26,867 bases of DNA from Aureobasidium sp. EXF-3400 (Eukaryota; Ascomycota; Dothideomycetes; Dothideales; Saccotheciaceae). Below the pieces are notes generated by a model. The model was not told the origin of the DNA. It searched no databases and saw only the letters and a list, made by a program, of their open reading frames with translations. Positions 21,858 to 26,867 of the stretch are shown one piece after another. The position numbers were made by a program, and so were the translations under genes. The first letter of the stretch is position 1. Every line of letters begins with the position of its first letter. The stretch is taken from NCBI GenBank assembly GCA_024195585.1, contig SWBL01000500.1, positions 1-26,867 of the forward strand. Direction: 5' to 3'.

Positions 21858-23522
21858 ATGGCCAGCAAAGACGAGTACAAGTCCGAGTACTCGGAGGAGT
21901 TGACCAACTTCATCGACACTCCTGCCGCTCCACCTACTGCTCCTGAGAGCTCCCAGTTTGGTGTCCGCAGCACTGCCGTGAGTCTCCCCCTTCTTCTCGC
22001 GTGTCAATGCCTTGCTAATCCAATTGCTACAGTACCCAGCTATCAAGAACGCTCCTCTCCCCGCCGACGCAGCTGGTAGCGAGTCGTTCAACAACTATGT
22101 CCTCTTCGCTCTCCTCGGCGGTATCCCCGGCTACATGGCCTACAAGATCGGTGGTGGTCTCAAGACATGGATCTTCTTTGCCATTCTGACTGCCATCCCC
22201 ATCTTGATGGCTTTCTGGACCATTGCCTCTGGCTACACTCCCCGCAAGAACGAGAAGGCTCGCTCCCCTGGTGCCCCTGTTGAGCACTACCTCAAGTTCC
22301 ACAAGGAGGCCGACCGCGCCAAGTACCACGGCCGCAGCAAGATCCCCATGGAAACCTTCCACGAGAAGTACTTTGACGGCGATGTCGACTTCAACGGCGA
22401 CGCCCTCGAGGTCATGGAGTACCGTCACGACTGGGCCAACTTCCGCTTCACTCTGTCTCTCTTCTGGTTCTTCCTTACTGGCATGATGCCCGAAGTTATC
22501 ATGCACACGCGTTCGCAAGACGAGGAGCAAGTCCGCGACCACTACGACCGCGGTGATGACTTCTACTCTTGGTTCCTCGGCCCTCGCATGATCTACACTT
22601 CTGGTATTATCTCCGACATCAACAAGGAAGAGTCCCTTGAGCAACTGCAGGACAACAAGCTGGCCATTGTCTGCCAAAAGATCGGTCTCCAGGCTGGTGA
22701 CCGCATGCTCGATCTCGGCTGCGGTTGGGGCACTCTCGCCAAGTTCGCTTCTGCCCACTACGGTGCTCAGGTTACTGGTATCACTCTCGGTCGCAACCAG
22801 ACTGCCTGGGGCAACAGCGGTCTCCGCAAGCTCGGTGTTCCCGAGGAGCAGAGCCGTATCTTGTGCATGGACTACCGCGACACTCCCGTCCCCAAGGGCA
22901 AGTACAACAAGATCACTTGTCTCGAGATGTCCGAGCACGTCGGTGTTCGTCACTTCTCTACCTTCCTCAGCCAGATTCACGACATGCTCGATGATGACGG
23001 TGTCTTCTTCATGCAATACGCTGGTATCCGTAAGCCTTGGCAGTACGAGGATCTCATCTGGGGTCTTTTCATGAACAAGTACATCTTCCCTGGTGCTGAC
23101 GCCTCTACTCCTCTCGGCTGGACCATCGACAAGCTTGAGGGCGCTGGCTTTGAGATCAAGAGCATTGACACCATCGGTGTTCACTACAGTGCTACCCTTT
23201 GGCGCTGGTACCGCAACTGGATGGGCAACCGCGAGAAGGTCGAGGCCAAGTACGGCAAGCGCTGGTTCAGAGTAAGACATTTCCTTCGATTCCTACCACT
23301 GACAAATGCTGACTGACTTTAAATTAGATCTGGGAATACTTCCTTGCCTACTCCACCATCATCTCCCGTCAAGGTTCCGCTACTTGCTACCAGATCACCA
23401 TGGTCAAGAACATCAACTCGACCCACCGTATCGAAGGCATCAACACCCAGTTCGGTCTTTCTGGCGCCCTCGAGGCTGCCAAGAATGCTGCAAAGGCTGT
23501 CTTCCCTACTGCAAAGGCCTAA
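21858..23522 (+). CDS. MTS1: Sphingolipid C9-methyltransferase
   Basis: Three exons, 21858-21977, 22033-23271 and 23328-23522, give 517 aa, the usual size for the family; introns are 55 and 56 bp and all junctions are phase 0. Two membrane segments lie at about 62-79 and 84-106, and a third hydrophobic stretch at about 177-195. The SAM-dependent methyltransferase core follows: LDLGCGWG (266-273, SAM-binding motif I), then ITLGRNQ, the acidic LCMDYRD, and EMSEHVGVRHF, as in cyclopropane-fatty-acid synthase relatives. By family knowledge it adds the C9 methyl branch to the sphingoid base of fungal glucosylceramide, after delta-8 desaturation, probably in the ER. In several fungi loss affects polar growth and virulence. 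The symbol follows the Candida name; Aspergillus uses smtA/smtB. Codons are strongly biased to C at position three, suggesting high expression. The ATG follows 'acaATGgcc', a good fungal start context. Confidence 0.95.
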
Positions 23523-24105
23523 AGTTGTCATGTATCAAAACTATGGATGAAACAAGCTGCCGTATGGCAATGATCTGATGTATGAGGGAAAGAAATTACG
23601 GCATTGTACAAATATGATTTTGTGGGTTTCGTCGTTCTTGATGAACAAACAAGCAAAAAGTCATGATTGTGTTGATTTATCTAGGCGATAGAGATGATGC
23701 TGTACCTTTATGAAAAATGATAGACAAAGCTATGATATGCTCCTGTACTCGATCTCTGCGAAACAGAAAAACAGAAACTGGCGTTCCATGTCTGCCTGTT
23801 TTGTTGTCGATGTTTCTGAAGCTAATTGGTCGTAGATTTGGGAAATGGTTCCAAGTCGCTCCTGCCATCTGATCGGCAGAAACACAATCCTTCCAACCCC
23901 GCACCTTGCTTACAGTACATTTTCTGCTCCAATAGAGCTGCTATCGCAGGCAACCACTTTTATTTATGACGTCCGATCAAGGATAACTGAACAGGGTACC
24001 AGGTACAAGATACTGGCAGACTGCAATACAAAAGTTGCAAATCGCAACTCCAATGGTTTCTGTCTGGCCTCTGAGTCTGAACAATTGCATGTCTCATAAC
24101 TGACC
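23523..24105. other. Intergenic region between methyltransferase and transporter
   Basis: The 583 bp hold the 3' UTR of the methyltransferase and the promoter of the transporter. Small open frames have no recognisable features. The only site I single out is a CRE-like TGACGTC at 23967-23973, listed separately. Confidence 0.55.
23967..23973. promoter_or_regulatory. CRE-like TGACGTC site upstream of the transporter
   Basis: TGACGTC lies about 133 bp before the transporter ATG and matches seven of the eight bases of the ATF/CREB palindrome TGACGTCA. In fungi bZIP factors of this class bind such sites. A 7-bp match by itself is weak evidence. Confidence 0.25.
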
Positions 24106-25927
24106 ATGAAGCTCACCATTTCTCGACCTCCAGGCTATGTCCTGTCAGCCATTGCGATCTCGCTCGGAGGCTTCTTGAACGGGTCAGGATTATCAGATCC
24201 TCTTTGCTCCAACAAAGCACTCTACTGATTGAAGACACAGCTACGACACAGGCAGTATCGGCGCTGTGACTGAAATGCCTTATTTCTCAGATAGCATTGG
24301 TGAACTCTCGCCCTTTCTGCGTGGTTTCACCGTCTCATTAATCATGCTCACGGGTGCCTTTCCTTCCTTCTTTGCTGGACAGCTCGCCGATCGTTTCGGA
24401 AGGTTGGCAATTGTTGCAGCAGGTGCTCTAGTCTTCACGATTGGAGCGACTCTAGAGGGAGCCGCAAACAAAATTGGCATGTTCCTTGCTGGTCGAGCGC
24501 TCTGTGGTATAGGCGAAGGCCTCTGGCTGAGTAATGTCAGCGTGTAAGTTTCGCTATGGTTGGGAATCTACCAGGGTTTGCTGACTCTATCCTCAGTTAC
24601 ATCACTGAGATTGCTCCGTCAGCTCGAAGAGGTATGCTGGTTTCTATGCCGCAGTTCATGGCTTGTGCAGGTATCTGTGCTGGTTACTTCACCTGCTACG
24701 GCAGTGTACGAATCCAATCGAGCTTCTCGTGGAGAGGTTAGTCGAGTCCACCAGCGCAGCCCATTCTGAACCGAGCTTGCTAACTTGCAGTGAAGCACCT
24801 TACATCATTCAAGCCCTCCTCGGACTTGTATTGACCATCATGCCATTTGTATTGCCCCAATCGCCTCGCTGGCTTCTGGTGCATGGTCACCGTGACAAGG
24901 CCATTCAAGAACTCAAACGTCTTGACTTTAGTGCTGTGGAGGCTGAGAAGGATTTACTTGGTCCTGCTGCTGAGCAACGGATGGCTGTAAGACAACCAGG
25001 TGCAGTCGAGGGATTGACCATGCTGTTCCGCAGACCGTATCGCAGACCTGCCTTGCTCGCTCTTTACGTCCTTGGTGTGATCCAGTTGTCAGGGATCGAT
25101 GGTAAAAGACTTGCTTGTCTTCTTTGTTTTTGAAGCATTGTGCTAATCGATTCTGCACAGGTGTACTGTATTACGCCCCGACTTTGTTTTCCCAGGCAGG
25201 TATCAACGCGGCGACTAGCTCATTCCTGGCATCAGGCCTGTCGGCAATTCTCATCCTTGTCATCAGCGTTCCCGCGCTTCTCCTTGCGGACAAAGTCTCT
25301 CGCCGCAGCAGTATCATCGTAGGCGGCTGCATCCTGACCTTCTGCATGTTCACAATCGGCTCCCTCTACGCTTCCAACTCCGTCACACCACAAAATCCCG
25401 CTCGCTGGCTCGTCATCATCCTAGTCTTTGTCTTTGGTCTCGCATACTCCGCAACCTGGGGCATAGTCGGCAAGATCTACGCTTCGGAGATTCAACCAGC
25501 AGCTACGAGATCTGCAGCAAGCGCTGTCGCCCAAGGCCTGGGTTTCTTCACCAACTGGATCGTCGCTATTATCACGCCTGTACTGCTTTCCAAGTCGAGC
25601 TATGGAGCTTATTTCTTGTTCGGAGGGATTTGCTTTGCTAGTGTTTTGGTGTTGATGTTTAGTATGCCTGAGACCAGAGGACTTAGTCTTGAAGCTATTC
25701 AAGAGGCTTTTCTGGCTCCTGGTACTGCACAGAGAGGAAGGGTTATCAGTATGCTTAGGAGGTGGACTGGACTTAGCGTTTCCAAAAGTCCGGTTGGGAG
25801 CTCGCAGGCAAGCGAGTCGGCTATTGAACTTAGGGATGTGGGTGGCTTGTTGAATCAGGACACTGCTGCTAGTGGCGCAGGATTAGCAACCCTCGACAGT
25901 GGAAGCGACAGAGTCGTCAGCGCCTAG
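24106..25927 (+). CDS. MFS sugar-porter family transporter
   Basis: Five exons, 24106-24182, 24241-24543, 24597-24736, 24796-25101 and 25161-25927, give 530 aa, normal for a fungal sugar porter with 12 membrane helices. Motifs in order: GYDTGSIG at the end of TM1, GQLADRFGR after TM2, RALCGIGEGL in TM4, YITEIAPSARRG, SWRAPYIIQA, PQSPRWLL after TM6, IQLSGIDGVLYYAP in TM7 and PETRGLSLEAI after TM12. These place it in the sugar porter family (TC 2.A.1.1), plasma-membrane H+ symporter or facilitator. The TM7 signature deviates from the hexose form (see findings), so the substrate is open. Intron 3 uses the second of two AGs (24795), since only this gives the conserved WRxP frame. The C-terminal 60 residues are a Ser-rich cytosolic tail. 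Confidence 0.92.
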
Positions 25928-26778
25928 GCAGATCGTCTGCTTTGGAAGATCATCCCCTATTGTAACATCGATAGCAAACAATACACCAAAGATCTGGAGG
26001 CGAAGATGAAACATAATTAAGATAACGTTACGAAGAGATTAATCTACAACGTCCCTACACAACAGCAAAAGTCCAGCTTCCACTCGAATAAAACTGTTCG
26101 AAAATCGATTAGCACAATGCCTCTAATCCAAAGTCGTATAAAAGAAACATGGTAATGAGTTTTGGAAGGATTTCAGATAGAGCTAATAATAACAAACATC
26201 AATCTGACATGGAGGGATTCAATCTCCGGTTGCCATCAGTGAAAGTATTAATCATCATGTGAAGAGGGAGGTGCAGAGGGCAATGGAGACCAGAAAAGAA
26301 AGATAAAATATACGTACAATATTTGTGCTGTGCGGAGTGGATTTCTCACATCAGATATATCTGCTGGGTTAGTTGGACCAGAAAATCGTAAGACTTTTGT
26401 CAAGAGACAAGGTGCGCTCTTGTAATCCGGTCGTCAGGATGCTGGGCAGAAGACGAATCCCGATCGTTTGAACCATGTCTGTATCAGAATCGACTTCTGG
26501 GAACGTCTTCCTCGACGGTCCTAAGACCTGGACTCAATCGAACGCGACCCTAACAGCTCTGTACAGTGATAGAATGAACGGGCAAAGGTTCGCAGCATGT
26601 GACAGAGAAAAAAAATGCGCATGAAGATGGTCTTGGCAGAAGGCCTGTGCAGGCGTCGCGTCCGCAAAAATTTCGGCAGGCTTCCAAATTTTTGTCAGTG
26701 GTCAAACAACTCAACCAAAACGAGTCTTCTGGCCTAAGAACAAAGGGCAAAAAGATATGACAGCGAATGTTTAGGAAT
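25928..26778. other. Intergenic region, no gene supported
   Basis: About 850 bp follow the transporter stop and reach the tRNA. The sequence is AT-rich in the first half and has no long open frame with coding character, no repeat family and no obvious structured RNA beyond the tRNA terminator. I see nothing further in it. Confidence 0.55.
26749..26753 (-). terminator. Pol III terminator (T5) of the tRNA
   Basis: On the minus strand a run of five T lies about 25 nt downstream of the tRNA 3' end, the usual RNA polymerase III termination signal. Confidence 0.6.
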
Positions 26779-26867
26779 AGCCGAAGGCGGGGCTCGAACC
26801 CGCGACCTTGAGGTTGTACTTTATCTGATGATAAGAGCCACACGCTCTACCGATTGAGCTACCCCGG
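26779..26867 (-). tRNA. tRNA-Lys(CTT) with a 17-nt intron, 5' base outside the window
   Basis: Reading the minus strand, the cloverleaf is complete except for base 1, which falls just past the right edge. Acceptor strands CCGGGG (bases 2-7) and CTTCGGC pair with two G-T wobbles. The D stem is GCTC/GAGC and the T arm is GCGGG-TTCGAGC-CCCGC. The internal promoter boxes are present: A box TAGCTCAATCGG and B box GGTTCGAGCCC (26790-26800). The anticodon CTT is at 26835-26833, followed by A37 and an intron at 26831-26815. The anticodon stem TGTGG/CCTCA has one T-T mismatch. The base at the discriminator position is T. It decodes the lysine codon AAG. Assigned by eye; intron edges may shift by a base. 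Confidence 0.85.

Noticed and set aside
22027..23280. 417-codon open frame on the minus strand opposite the C9-methyltransferase
   Set aside because: Its translation is a low-complexity Val/Leu/Glu/Asp-rich product, expected when a gene with strong C-ending codon bias is read on the other strand. It has no domain, and the plus strand is a clear enzyme with introns.
19588..25927. Secondary-metabolite gene cluster around the transporter and methyltransferase
   Set aside because: The methyltransferase is a sphingolipid housekeeping enzyme, and no backbone synthase, tailoring oxidase or Zn2Cys6 regulator is present.

Overview
The window reads as nuclear DNA of a filamentous ascomycete (Pezizomycotina, possibly a Dothideomycete). 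Support: genes on both strands with short GT-AG introns (about 49-94 nt), CTAAC-like branch points, a fungal 2EXR-type protein, a sphingolipid C9-methyltransferase and an intron-containing eukaryotic tRNA. Taxonomy below that level is a guess. There is no transposon, CRISPR array or telomeric repeat.

Layout, left to right: a (ATCC)22 microsatellite at the window edge; a TPR-SET methyltransferase-like gene (+, 187-2782); the large Fab1/PIKfyve PI3P 5-kinase gene (-, 3223-10671), convergent with the SET gene; a 540-bp divergent promoter region; a 1431-aa multidomain protein (+, 11212-15676) with a predicted TPP1/Tpz1-like OB fold, an RRM and an RFX-like winged helix; a HExxH zincin-like protein of unknown role (+, 15859-17839); a 157-aa multi-pass membrane protein (-, 17954-18535); a 2EXR/F-box-like protein (+, 19588-21049); a sphingolipid C9-methyltransferase (+, 21858-23522); a sugar-porter MFS transporter (+, 24106-25927); and a tRNA-Lys(CTT) on the minus strand cut by the right edge.

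The genes do not form an obvious pathway or metabolite cluster: there is no polyketide or non-ribosomal peptide synthase and no pathway-specific regulator. They look like ordinary single-gene fungal neighbours. Two act on membrane lipids (Fab1 on phosphoinositides at the vacuole/endosome, the methyltransferase on glucosylceramide), but they are 11 kb apart and co-regulation is not implied.

The most novel-looking item is the 1431-aa protein, whose start resembles the shelterin subunit TPP1/Tpz1/Est3 and which also carries RNA-binding and DNA-binding-like modules. The next are the HExxH protein and a splice junction in fab1 that builds the catalytic aspartate codon. Exon boundaries were inferred by eye from splice signals and reading-frame continuity; without transcripts they remain models.
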